DNA of 57,408 bases from Clostridia bacterium (GTDB taxonomy: Bacteria; Bacillota; Clostridia; UBA1381), in the NCBI GenBank assembly GCA_017443895.1, contig JAFSXU010000074.1, positions 1 through 57,408 of the forward strand. Direction: 5' to 3'. Positions 1 through 7,855 of this stretch are shown piece by piece. The position numbers were made by a program, and so were the translations under genes. The first letter of the stretch is position 1. The number at the start of each line of letters is the position of its first letter. A model generated the notes under the pieces. That model was not told where the DNA came from. It saw only the letters and a list, made by a program, of their open reading frames with translations, and ran no database searches.

Positions 1-417
1 CGGTAGCGTTTCCTGTAAATAAGAACGCACTTCTTCCTCCGAATGTTCTTCATTTGCCATATGCTTTACGCAGATCTCAATTAAATCATCCAAATTATGA
101 TACATATATTCTCCGTCCGCATAACACCATTTGCAGTATTCCTCATTAAAGAAACCATCTGTTTCCTTACTGATATTAGAATCTTCCAAAGGCATGCCGC
201 AGCATTGGCAGATAAGCTGTCTTGGAGAGCCGAGAAGTGTATTGATAGAAACATCAAAAAGTTTTGAAAGTAGCTTTAATGTTTCGGTATTGGGTACAGT
301 TTCTCCCGTTTCCCATCGTGAAACTGCCTGTCTTGTTACGAATGTCTTTTCTGCAAGTGCTTCTTGTGAAAGCCCGTTTTTAGTTCTCAATTCAAGAATA
401 ATATCTTTTGTTTCCAT
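1..417 (-). CDS. XRE-family HTH regulator with C-terminal zinc ribbon (partial, runs off the left edge)
   Basis: The minus-strand frame is open from ATG at 417 to the window edge (139 codons, no stop). It starts METKDIILELR and carries a classic helix-turn-helix (LSQEALAEK, then TRQAVSRWETG) in residues 5-55, so it should bind DNA as a Cro/CI-type regulator. Residues 68-95 hold four cysteines in two pairs (CQCCGMPL and YCKWCYADG), the pattern of the putative zinc-ribbon domain often fused to such HTH proteins. GAGGTGATAG precedes the start. The regulated target is unknown. The C-terminus lies outside the window. Confidence 0.88.
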   Translation of the reverse strand, partial: METKDIILELRTKNGLSQEALAEKTFVTRQAVSRWETGETVPNTETLKLLSKLFDVSINTLLGSPRQLICQCCGMPLEDSNISKETDGFFNEEYCKWCYADGEYMYHNLDDLIEICVKHMANEEHSEEEVRSYLQETLP

Positions 418-437
418 AAAACTATCACCTCACTATT

Positions 438-466
438 ATTATACTGCGAGAATACACAGTGAACAA
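438..466 (-). promoter_or_regulatory. SigA-type promoter of the XRE gene
   Basis: Minus-strand -35 TTGTTC (461-466) and -10 TATAAT (438-443) are separated by 17 bp and lie just upstream of the XRE start. An inverted repeat AGCAAC-5-GTTGCT (466-482) abuts the -35 and could be an autoregulatory operator; that last point is inference. Confidence 0.6.
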
Positions 467-537
467 GCAACTCGTTGTTGCTATCAGTTCAACAAATTGG
501 AATTTGACACTCTCACAATTTGAAAGCTTACTTCTAT

Positions 538-1134
538 TCACTTTTCTGCACGCCCAATCCAATTATCCAGAAACCGCATTTGTTCCTTTGTATGAAACCA
601 ATGCTCGCCGTTTTTCATTACAGTAAGATGTTCATTATGTTTTCGTGAAAATTCGGCAATTGTTTCGTATGTGGTAAGATTGTCCTTATCGCCATATAAA
701 ATCTCAGTCGGTACCTTCCATTTTATCGGCTGTTCTCTCACATACGACAAGTATTTCCATGATAATTCTTCGCCATCAGTTTGAATGACACCTTTTTCTT
801 GTAGTGCTTATTCCGTAATATTAGCCCGCAGCATCATATCCAAAATCAGTTGTTCCATATCTACAATCGGTGAAATAAAATATGCCCTCCAGACTAACTC
901 ATCAACACCCGCATTCATACAGAAAAATGTTCCGATACTGTTAGCAATTAAGATTATTCTGTCATACCTTGATTTTAAGGATTTAACTGCATCTTTTATT
1001 TCCTTTTTTGTTTCCCAAGGTGTATAACCCTTGTAATCAAGACCAACTACATCACATGAAGGAAACAACGACTTGTAATGTTCCGCCTCCGCCGCAGTGC
1101 CACCTTTTCCGTGAATATATAAAATCACATTCAT
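538..1134 (-). pseudogene. Alpha/beta hydrolase interrupted by an in-frame TAA
   Basis: Residues 1-108 (MNVILYIHGKGG start, nucleophile-elbow-like ANSIGTFF near residue 65) form the N-terminal half of an alpha/beta hydrolase. The frame then meets TAA at 808-810 and stays open after it, through GEELSWKYLSY, a typical ILYGDKD acid segment, and GEHWFH with the expected catalytic-type His, ending at 538. Both halves share one reading frame, so a single nonsense codon splits a gene of about 198 codons. It is last in the minus-strand unit below TetR. It is either a recent pseudogene, a sequencing error, or (less likely) two separate short products. Confidence 0.75.
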
Positions 1135-1155
1135 TATGATTTCACCGCCTCTTAC

Positions 1156-1575
1156 TTAATGTCCTTTGTGCTTTTCTTTGCGTTTTTGCTGTTTTAAATC
1201 AAACCTCCGCTCCCGTTCGGCTTCTTTTTGCTCTTTGCTGATGAGTTTGCGTTCGGTTTTAATTTCCTCATACTGCTTTTTCAAAGCCTGCTGCGACCTT
1301 GTTCCGACGCCTTTGGTTTCAAGAGCTCTTTTTGCGTTTTTCATTCGGCGTTTCGGACTATCCGCTTTTTGCTTATGCTCTGCTTTTATGGGGTTAGTGA
1401 ATTTCAATTTATTATAATTTGAAAGCAAAAAAGCATATATCTGTGCATCTGTAGGCTCGGCTCCGAATATAATCTTACACACAGACAGTCTGCCGTTTTC
1501 AATCCGCTCAAAAACACCTACCCAAAAAGGTTCTTCAAAAAACACTGTAAATTTTGATTTGTTTAACGGTTCCAT
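1156..1575 (-). CDS. YjdF family protein (DUF2992)
   Basis: This 139-residue protein matches the YjdF/DUF2992 family: it opens KFTVFFEEPFWVGVFER, contains CKIIFGAEPTDAQIYAFLL, and ends in a very basic Lys/Arg/Glu-rich tail (residues 85-139) expected to be helical. The biochemical function of the family is unknown. In some Firmicutes yjdF is controlled by a riboswitch; only 25 nt separate this gene from the one upstream, so no riboswitch fits here. It probably shares a transcript with the DUF3795 gene. Confidence 0.85.
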   Translation of the reverse strand: MEPLNKSKFTVFFEEPFWVGVFERIENGRLSVCKIIFGAEPTDAQIYAFLLSNYNKLKFTNPIKAEHKQKADSPKRRMKNAKRALETKGVGTRSQQALKKQYEEIKTERKLISKEQKEAERERRFDLKQQKRKEKHKGH

Positions 1576-1600
1576 TGACTATTTAGGTATTAAACCACAT

Positions 1601-1957
1601 TCATTTTGCTACTTCCCTTTTATCCGCTTGTGCTTTTAAGTTTTGCAGCGCTTGGGGATTGTTTTTGATAATCATTCCGACTTTTTCGCAGGTTTCCATT
1701 TTATCGCAGTCTCCGCAGGTTTCACATTTGTTTATTGCGCACTGTCTTATTGGGCAGAGCGATTCGCAGTACGGTGTTTTTACACCTTTCACCCTGCACC
1801 CTACACAGTTTATCATTTCGGGCGTAATGGTTACGCCGTTCATCGCCGACCACTTTTTTGCAACCTCGTCACGCAGCTTGTCATCATTGTTGATGGTTGC
1901 GATGCGTGCCTCACAAGCCTCGCAATTAAGCCCGCAATATGCTATGTTATTTTTCAT
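1601..1957 (-). CDS. DUF3795 cysteine-rich protein
   Basis: This 118-residue protein begins MKNNIAYCGLNCEACEAR, the hallmark of DUF3795, and has about 14 cysteines, including CVGCRVKG, CPIRQC and CETCGDCDKMETC. That content suggests metal or Fe-S binding. The family has no established role. The gene lies between the small membrane protein and the YjdF gene, all on one strand with gaps under 30 nt, so the four are probably cotranscribed from the TetR promoter. Confidence 0.85.
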   Translation of the reverse strand: MKNNIAYCGLNCEACEARIATINNDDKLRDEVAKKWSAMNGVTITPEMINCVGCRVKGVKTPYCESLCPIRQCAINKCETCGDCDKMETCEKVGMIIKNNPQALQNLKAQADKREVAK

Positions 1958-1984
1958 AATTTTATTCCACCTTTCATTTCAAGA

Positions 1985-2200
1985 TTATTTCTTTGTATCA
2001 GTATTATTCTCATCATTATCATCGCCTGAATTATTATGTCCAAACGCAAGGCCAAGGCACATACCGATTACCATTCCTACGGGCATCCACAGCCCCATGT
2101 TATGTGTTGATGCTCCGATAGCAGTTCCCACGGATATGCCAAGGCACATACCAATTACCAGACCTGATGTGCTTTTATTATTCTTGTTATTATCTTTCAT
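1985..2200 (-). CDS. Small glycine-rich two-helix membrane protein
   Basis: The 71-residue product starts MKDNNKNNKS and has two Gly-rich hydrophobic stretches, each containing VIGMCLG (about residues 14-30 and 41-55), followed by a polar Asp/Asn/Lys tail. It resembles glycine-zipper membrane proteins but I cannot assign a function. The ATG at 2198-2200 lies inside the end of the TetR gene: the two reading frames overlap by 11 nt, implying translational coupling. A longer in-frame start at 2323 would lie wholly within tetR and is unlikely. Confidence 0.65.
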   Translation of the reverse strand: MKDNNKNNKSTSGLVIGMCLGISVGTAIGASTHNMGLWMPVGMVIGMCLGLAFGHNNSGDDNDENNTDTKK

Positions 2201-2831
2201 TGTTCTTACCCTTCCGAACAAGCTCTTTAAAAATCGAATCCTTATCAAAATTCCCGTCAGCCAATCCCGGTATTTCCTTATACGCCTTACAAATTGAAAG
2301 GCTAAACTCCGTAAAAATTGCACTTATCTCATCATCGTTATACGGGCACTCGCCTATTGCAATCATTGTTGTAAAACTGTATGCAACCAGCCATAAATCC
2401 CGAAAATATTTATCAGCCGTGTCGGCATCCATATTGTAAATTTGCATAAGCGATTTACGAGCTAATTCCTGTGATAGCTTCAGTCCCTCCATTACTCCGC
2501 CTTTCACTCCGTCGGGCGGTGTCAGAAACAAATACTTGTAAAGGTTTGGCTCCTCTTTTGCAAAACGCAAATACTGTTGTCCCACACCTAAAAACGGAAT
2601 TTCGGCTTTCAAGCCATTCTCAACATATTCTTTATATAGATTTTTGGCATATATGTATACCTTACTTTTTAGGTCTTTCACCGTGTCAAAGTATGTAAAC
2701 ATAGGCCTTGACGATACGCCAAGCGTTGCCCCTACCTCTCTTGCGGTAACGGCATCTATCCCCTTTTCCCTCGTTATTTTAACGGCTGCTTCAATAATTT
2801 CCCTTGAAGTAAACTTTACTTTCGGTGGCAT
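2190..2831 (-). CDS. TetR/AcrR family transcriptional regulator
   Basis: This is a 213-residue TetR-type repressor. The N-terminal HTH (residues 8-55) reads FTSREIIEAAVKITREKG, then VTAREVGATLGVSSRPMFTYF, the typical recognition helix. The C-terminal two thirds is the ligand-binding helical domain (WLVAYSFTTMIAIGE resembles the common TetR C-terminal type). It is first in a unit with the small membrane protein, DUF3795, YjdF-like and hydrolase genes, and probably represses its own promoter through palindromes at 2853-2877. The ligand is unknown. Confidence 0.9.
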   Translation of the reverse strand: MPPKVKFTSREIIEAAVKITREKGIDAVTAREVGATLGVSSRPMFTYFDTVKDLKSKVYIYAKNLYKEYVENGLKAEIPFLGVGQQYLRFAKEEPNLYKYLFLTPPDGVKGGVMEGLKLSQELARKSLMQIYNMDADTADKYFRDLWLVAYSFTTMIAIGECPYNDDEISAIFTEFSLSICKAYKEIPGLADGNFDKDSIFKELVRKGKNNER

Positions 2832-2852
2832 AAATATCCCCTTTCATTTTAC

Positions 2853-2877
2853 AACAATTGTTATGCAACATATGTTG
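2853..2877. promoter_or_regulatory. Candidate TetR operator: two perfect palindromes
   Basis: AACAATTGTT (2853-2862) and CAACATATGTTG (2866-2877) are perfect palindromes that share the CAAC/GTTG half-site. They sit between the tetR -10 box and its start codon, where a bound repressor would block initiation or elongation. Assignment to this TetR is inference from position and symmetry. Confidence 0.5.
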
Positions 2878-2887
2878 TATATAAATC

Positions 2888-2916
2888 ATTATACTTCTTA
2901 TATTGTAATCTGTCAA
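2888..2916 (-). promoter_or_regulatory. Consensus SigA promoter of the TetR unit
   Basis: On the minus strand a perfect TTGACA (2911-2916) and a perfect TATAAT (2888-2893) are separated by exactly 17 bp. The expected start of transcription falls about 8 bp downstream of the -10, next to the palindromic operator candidate. Confidence 0.8.
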
Positions 2917-2932
2917 TATCTGTTTTTTTGTT

Positions 2933-2961
2933 TTGCAAATTTTTATATAATATGATACAAT
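2933..2961 (+). promoter_or_regulatory. SigA-type promoter of the D,D-carboxypeptidase gene
   Basis: TTGCAA (2933-2938), a 17-bp spacer and TACAAT (2956-2961) lie 81 bp upstream of the plus-strand start codon at 3042. It is divergent from, and close to, the TetR promoter, so the repressor could affect both. Confidence 0.6.
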
Positions 2962-3041
2962 GTTACCGGTCAAATATATTTATGAAATAAATACTGTCCT
3001 TAGTCATATAAATAGGTATATAAATTTCAAAGGGTGGTAGA

Positions 3042-4130
3042 ATGAAAAAGTTTATAAGTATCATAATTGCCGTATTTATACTGACCAATATCAGCGCAGC
3101 CGCATATGAAACCTCGGCAAAAAGCGCCTGTCTTATTGAGGCAAAATCGGGCGAGGTTGTATATGCCGTCAACGAAAAAGAAAAGTTGCCAATGGCAAGC
3201 ACCACAAAGATAATGACGGCAATTGTTGCACTTACATACTGCAATTTAGACGATGTTGCAACCGTGTCAAATGATGCGGTGCTGACAGAGGGCTCGTCTG
3301 CATACTTAAAAGCAGGCGCACAGATAACAATCCGAGACTTATTGTATGGGCTTATGCTAAACTCAGGTAATGACGCGGCGGTTGCAATAGCGCAATATAT
3401 AAGCGGAAGTGAGAAGGACTTTGCAAAGCTTATGACAAAGACTGCAAAGAAAATCGGCGCAAGGCATACGAATTTTACCAATCCTAACGGTTTAAATGAC
3501 GATATGCACTACACCGCCGCATACGACCTTGCGCTTATTGCAAGATATGCAATGGAAAATGAGGCTTTTCGGGAAATTGTATCAACCACATCCTATACCG
3601 CCGATATTGATAACACGCCTGTCCCCTACACCAACCATAATCGGCTTCTTCGTACATATGACGGCTGTGTCGGGATAAAAACAGGGTTTACAAAGGCGGC
3701 GGGCAGATGCCTTGTAACGGCAGTTACAAGGCAGGGTATGACATTTATTGCGGTTACTCTTAACGACCCAAACGACTGGGCAGACCATAAGGCAATGTAT
3801 GACGAGGTTTTTAACGAATATTCCATGCATACCGTTGCGCACAAGGGCGATGATGTAAAATATTTGGGCGCGGATTTGGTATACGGTGCGGATTTGGATA
3901 TTCCTGCAAGAAACGGCGATACGGACAGCGTTAAGATAAAGGTTAAGGCAGGTAAAATTATACCGCCACTTGATAAGGGCGAAAAGGTCGGGATTGCGCA
4001 GGCTTTAAAAAACGGTCAGGTTATGGCAGAGGTTGATGTTTGCATGAGGGACGCAATTTATCAAAAGCCAAGCTTTATGAGTGAAATTTCCAAACGGTTT
4101 GACAGAATTTTAAGAATGATATTTCTTTGA
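3042..4130 (+). CDS. D-alanyl-D-alanine carboxypeptidase (DacF/PBP5-type, S11 family)
   Basis: A 362-residue secreted peptidase that removes the terminal D-Ala from peptidoglycan stem peptides. A signal peptide covers residues 1-21 (MKKFISIIIAVFILT). All three serine penicillin-binding motifs are present in order: SxxK as STTK at 53-56, SGN at 108-110 and KTG at 213-215. The C-terminal 100 residues fit the PBP5 C-terminal beta domain and end in a hydrophobic/amphipathic helix that could anchor it to the membrane. GGGTGG precedes the ATG. The pseudouridine synthase gene follows directly. Sporulation-specific DacB/DacF cannot be separated from housekeeping DacA by sequence alone. Confidence 0.92.
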   Translation: MKKFISIIIAVFILTNISAAAYETSAKSACLIEAKSGEVVYAVNEKEKLPMASTTKIMTAIVALTYCNLDDVATVSNDAVLTEGSSAYLKAGAQITIRDLLYGLMLNSGNDAAVAIAQYISGSEKDFAKLMTKTAKKIGARHTNFTNPNGLNDDMHYTAAYDLALIARYAMENEAFREIVSTTSYTADIDNTPVPYTNHNRLLRTYDGCVGIKTGFTKAAGRCLVTAVTRQGMTFIAVTLNDPNDWADHKAMYDEVFNEYSMHTVAHKGDDVKYLGADLVYGADLDIPARNGDTDSVKIKVKAGKIIPPLDKGEKVGIAQALKNGQVMAEVDVCMRDAIYQKPSFMSEISKRFDRILRMIFL

Positions 4131-4150
4131 TATACAGAAAGGATAAGATT

Positions 4151-4873
4151 ATGGGCGAAATTGTAAGATTACAAAAATATATTGCCATGAGCGGTGCTGC
4201 ATCAAGGCGCAAGGCAGAGGAGCTTATTTCAGAGGGCAGAGTTAAGGTAAACGGCTCCGTTATATCCGAGCAGGGCGTAAAGGTTGAGATTGGCGCAGAT
4301 AAGGTAACGCTTGATAATAAAGAGCTAAAGGTTAAGGATAAAAAATACTATATAATGCTTAATAAGCCTGTTGGGTATGTAACAACAGTTAAGGATCAGT
4401 TTGACAGACCGACCGTAATTGACCTTGTCGGTGATGAGATAAATGCAAGGCTGTTCCCTGTCGGCAGACTTGACTATGAAACCGAGGGGCTTTTACTGCT
4501 TACAAACGACGGCGATTTTACTTACCGTGTAACACACCCCAAATTCCATACCGATAAAACATATATAGCAGTTATCGGCGGAGGCGTAAGCATACAGGGT
4601 ATGTCGGCACTGAGAAAGGGTGTAAGGATTGATAACTATACCACATCACCTGCCGATGTTACCATGCTTGATGCAAGCGCAGGAAAAACTACTATTAAAA
4701 TAACTATACATGAGGGCAAAAACCGCCAGGTAAGAAAGATGTTTGAGGCGATAGGCTGTAAGGTTATTGCACTTCAACGAATACAAATAGGACAAATTGA
4801 ACTCGGTAATTTGCCTTTGGGCAGATGGCGGCACCTCACCTCACACGAGGTAAACTATTTAATGAACGGCTAA
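4151..4873 (+). CDS. rluB: Ribosomal large-subunit pseudouridine synthase B-like
   Basis: A 240-residue RsuA/RluB-family enzyme that isomerises uridine in rRNA. The N-terminal S4 RNA-binding domain spans about residues 4-60 (RLQKYIAMSGAASRRKAEELI). The catalytic loop is GRLDYETEGLLLLTNDG with the nucleophilic Asp at 108. The C-terminal EGKNRQVRKMFEAIG motif is typical. I chose the ATG at 4151, preceded by AAAGGA, over an upstream in-frame ATG that overlaps the carboxypeptidase stop. RluB (23S) is more likely than RsuA (16S) because this is the common Firmicutes form, but the target base is inferred. Confidence 0.88.
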   Translation: MGEIVRLQKYIAMSGAASRRKAEELISEGRVKVNGSVISEQGVKVEIGADKVTLDNKELKVKDKKYYIMLNKPVGYVTTVKDQFDRPTVIDLVGDEINARLFPVGRLDYETEGLLLLTNDGDFTYRVTHPKFHTDKTYIAVIGGGVSIQGMSALRKGVRIDNYTTSPADVTMLDASAGKTTIKITIHEGKNRQVRKMFEAIGCKVIALQRIQIGQIELGNLPLGRWRHLTSHEVNYLMNG

Positions 4874-4897
4874 CCTCCCGATGTGGGAGGTTTTTTC
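4872..4897 (+). terminator. Rho-independent terminator after rluB
   Basis: CCTCCC (4874-4879) pairs with GGGAGG (4885-4890) over a 5-nt loop and is followed by a run of T. It starts at the rluB stop codon. Confidence 0.85.
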
Positions 4898-5166
4898 CAT
4901 ATTATGTATTTTTTTAATATAAGATATCGTTTTTTGTGCAATATATACTAAATTTTTGTAAAGTTATGTATAACTTAACCAAAGCACAAAAATGCATAAA
5001 ATTGTGTTGCATTTTACATTTTTTTATGTTAATATATATATGTTATAATATGCTGGTGCTATATGTGTGCACCGCATAATCCGATGGAAAATATAACAAA
5101 TCGAATACAGATGTGCAGTGTATTCGGTTTGTAAAAAATTTTTTTAAGGGAAGAGAGGATAAAAAA

Positions 5167-7608
5167 ATGAAATCCAAAAAATTAGTAAGCGCCATAACGG
5201 CTCTTACGCTTATCGCATCCACTTTCTTTTGCGTGAGTTTAAATGTTGAGGCGGCAACAAAAACTGTTTCTGTATACAGCAAAGATTTTAGCACTATGTC
5301 TGCTACTGCTGGCGCAACAGAGAAAGGTAACTGGTCGATTGTCAATCCTAATAACGATGGTGGAACTAAAGCAGTTTCGTTTATCGAAAATTCAGGTATA
5401 CAGTACAAACATAATACGAGAAATAATTCAAGTTATGCAAAATCATCTATCGGTCTTGCCGATGGCATCATAACTCTTACAGGTACTTGGAATACCGGTA
5501 GCAGTAATTCTGCCTACGGAAACGATGTGTATTTATCATTTAATGATGCAGATGGCAATACGGCTTTTGCAATTCTATCACAGTATAATGATAAGGCTCT
5601 CTATTTACAAGTTGGCAATACAACAACTTACACAACATTAGCAAAAAATGATAATATTCGAAATAATGTAACAACAGAAGATGATTTATCTTTCACTGCT
5701 GTATATGACACGGAAACGAAAATTTTATCATCCATTAGCATAGTTACAAATGTAGGAACATACACCAAATCTTCACTTTCATCTGAAGCAGGTGCTATAA
5801 GCGAAGTAAGAATTGGCTGTCTCATGGATGGAACCGACCCCAAAGGCAGAAAAGATATGTATAGTACCATAAAAGCACTAAATGTAACAAAGGAAGTTGA
5901 GATTGTACCTACAAGTATATCAATCAATGGTACGGATTCTGTAACCTCGGGTGGAACAGCAGACTATTCAGCAAAAGTTCTTGATCAGGACGGAGAGGAA
6001 TGTGATGATGCTACATTATCATTGCAAAATACGGTAGAGGGTGTAACATTAACAGGTAATACACTATCTGTTGATAGTACTGTTTCCGCAGGAACTGAAA
6101 TTACATTGGTTGCATCGTATAACGGTTTGACTGATGTTACAAAAACAGTTACGGTTACATCAAATGTAGGTTATATATTAAAAACCACACCGTATTCAAT
6201 TGTAACAGTTGACGGCACTGATTATAATTCAGGCTACACCGGTGCAGTCCAATTCCCTGTCGGCACAACAGGTGAAAAAGTTGTAACTATCACAAAATCG
6301 GGATACTCAGATAGAACTGAATCCGTTACATTTGCAGATAATCAGGACGGTACATATAATCTCACGCCGAGCGAGACAGGGGTAACATATTATGAGGACT
6401 TTACGAATGTAAATGATTCTATGGGCAACACATCAGCGAGTACTACTATTGATAGTACTAACGGGCTGTTAAAATATGTTGTTGCTAATAGTGATATGAC
6501 AGGCGAGATTACACTGCCCGGTACCCAAGATATTGCCGATAAACTGGTAACATTAGATATATCAGCCTACACTGTAAATGGTAATAACCGTTTTACATTT
6601 AGGATACTTGGAAATGGTTTTAATTCTACATTTAACACAGATGGCAAATGCCAGTGGCGTGTACATAATACAGGATTTTATTCGGCTGCTGTCACTAATT
6701 CCAACACCTTGACTGAATACCATAAATTGCAGATGTACTTTGTTTCAACTCGTCAGTCATATGGTGATGCAACTTTGAACGGAAGAGTTCTAATGTATAT
6801 GGACGGCAAATATATCGGATATGTAGGCGGTCTTTACGACTACACAATGTCTGGGTTGCAGTTGTCAGCTAATAATTATAATAGTGGTTATAAAACCAGA
6901 GCTAATATTAAGTCTATAACAATCAGCAGTAAACCTACTGATGTTAATGTAACTATAACAAATGGCTTAGGAGATACAACAACTACAACAGCAACATACA
7001 TTGCAGGTTCAAAAGTAACATTACCGGCTGCAACTACAGTTGAAGGCTATGCATTTGCAGGCTGGTCAGACGGTACAAAGACATATAATGAGGGTGAAAC
7101 AGTAACAGTAGATTCAGATGTTACATACACAGCTCAGTATGAGCAGATCGTTCCAAAGCTTGTTCTTACAGAAAAATCTGCATTTGCAACGGAAACAGGT
7201 GCTACAGGTACAGTTAGATTCAGCACTACTGTTGATAACAAGCTAAACTGGGATAATGAAAATTCGACACTTACAGGTATCGGTTATGCTATAGTTAATG
7301 TAAACGACTGGAGCACCATATCAACAAAGATGTCTGAATTTGCAGGCACTGACTATATAGATAAATCAGGACGCACAAGCATTGAATTAGGCAGTGATAA
7401 GCCGTTCTTCTACGAAATACACGGTATATCCCCCGAAATACATGGTGTTAAATTCTATGCTGTTCCGTATTTGATTTATAATATAAACTCAGCTTCAACA
7501 ACTTTCTGGGGAGCACCTATTACACACGCATCAGAATTTGATTGGAATACAACAAATGCTGCAAAGCTGGATTCTACTATAGAACATACAGCAAAAGGCA
7601 GTAACTAA
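5167..7608 (+). CDS. Large secreted multidomain surface protein (Ig-like and InlB-type repeat modules)
   Basis: An 813-residue exported protein of unknown role. MKSKKLVSAITALTLIAST is a signal peptide with a likely cut after VEA near residue 31. Residues 32-250 look like a LamG/concanavalin-like beta sandwich. About 255-340 is a bacterial Ig-like module (PTSISINGTDSVTSGG), 345-405 a PEGA-like segment, and 408-590 a second beta sandwich beginning YYEDFTN. About 593-665 is a Listeria-Bacteroides (InlB B) repeat containing FAGWSDGTKTYNEGETV. The rest is a unique C-terminal domain. There is no LPXTG or SLH anchor. The start follows GAGAGGA. Carbohydrate or host-surface binding is plausible. A 60-residue gene follows it in the same transcript. 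Confidence 0.75.
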   Translation: MKSKKLVSAITALTLIASTFFCVSLNVEAATKTVSVYSKDFSTMSATAGATEKGNWSIVNPNNDGGTKAVSFIENSGIQYKHNTRNNSSYAKSSIGLADGIITLTGTWNTGSSNSAYGNDVYLSFNDADGNTAFAILSQYNDKALYLQVGNTTTYTTLAKNDNIRNNVTTEDDLSFTAVYDTETKILSSISIVTNVGTYTKSSLSSEAGAISEVRIGCLMDGTDPKGRKDMYSTIKALNVTKEVEIVPTSISINGTDSVTSGGTADYSAKVLDQDGEECDDATLSLQNTVEGVTLTGNTLSVDSTVSAGTEITLVASYNGLTDVTKTVTVTSNVGYILKTTPYSIVTVDGTDYNSGYTGAVQFPVGTTGEKVVTITKSGYSDRTESVTFADNQDGTYNLTPSETGVTYYEDFTNVNDSMGNTSASTTIDSTNGLLKYVVANSDMTGEITLPGTQDIADKLVTLDISAYTVNGNNRFTFRILGNGFNSTFNTDGKCQWRVHNTGFYSAAVTNSNTLTEYHKLQMYFVSTRQSYGDATLNGRVLMYMDGKYIGYVGGLYDYTMSGLQLSANNYNSGYKTRANIKSITISSKPTDVNVTITNGLGDTTTTTATYIAGSKVTLPAATTVEGYAFAGWSDGTKTYNEGETVTVDSDVTYTAQYEQIVPKLVLTEKSAFATETGATGTVRFSTTVDNKLNWDNENSTLTGIGYAIVNVNDWSTISTKMSEFAGTDYIDKSGRTSIELGSDKPFFYEIHGISPEIHGVKFYAVPYLIYNINSASTTFWGAPITHASEFDWNTTNAAKLDSTIEHTAKGSN

Positions 7609-7629
7609 AATTTAAGATAGGAGGAATAG

Positions 7630-7812
7630 ATGATGAGAAAGACATATTTAAAACCTGCTATCGAGGTTACTAACTTTATAGCAGAAGATATTTTAACAGC
7701 AAGCTCTGACTTGTTAAACAATATTTTAGGTTCAGGTAGCGGTACAAGTGAGAGCGCAAGCGATGCCGGATATACAACACAGGACAGCAGATTAGCTGTT
7801 TCGGGGAACTAA
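7630..7812 (+). CDS. Small 60-residue protein paired with the secreted protein
   Basis: The product starts MMRKTYLKPAIEVTNF and continues to a Ser/Gly/Thr/Ala-rich tail (GSGSGTSESASDAGY) with no cysteine and no membrane segment. A perfect AGGAGG stands 7 nt before the tandem ATGs, so it is surely translated. It lies 21 nt after the secreted protein and before a strong terminator. The N-terminal RKxYxKPxIEV pattern recalls short hypothetical proteins of anaerobes and some peptide-precursor leaders; I cannot assign a function. No modification enzyme is encoded beside it on this strand. Confidence 0.7.
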   Translation: MMRKTYLKPAIEVTNFIAEDILTASSDLLNNILGSGSGTSESASDAGYTTQDSRLAVSGN

Positions 7813-7822
7813 TACGGTATTT

Positions 7823-7853
7823 AAAAACGAGGTCTGACGACCTCGTTTTTTTG
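7823..7853. terminator. Bidirectional terminator between the 60-residue gene and asnB
   Basis: ACGAGGTC (7827-7834) and GACCTCGT (7839-7846) form a perfect 8-bp stem with a TGAC loop, flanked by A-run and T-run. It can end transcription of both convergent units. Confidence 0.9.
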
Positions 7854-7855
7854 TG

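Noticed and set aside
1576-1600. A yjdF-type riboswitch before the YjdF-like gene.
   Set aside because: Only 25 nt separate it from the preceding gene, far too short for the aptamer.
1659-2297. A 212-codon plus-strand open frame across the DUF3795 and membrane-protein genes.
   Set aside because: It opposes three genes with clear families and RBS sites; the translation is hydrophobic but matches no family.
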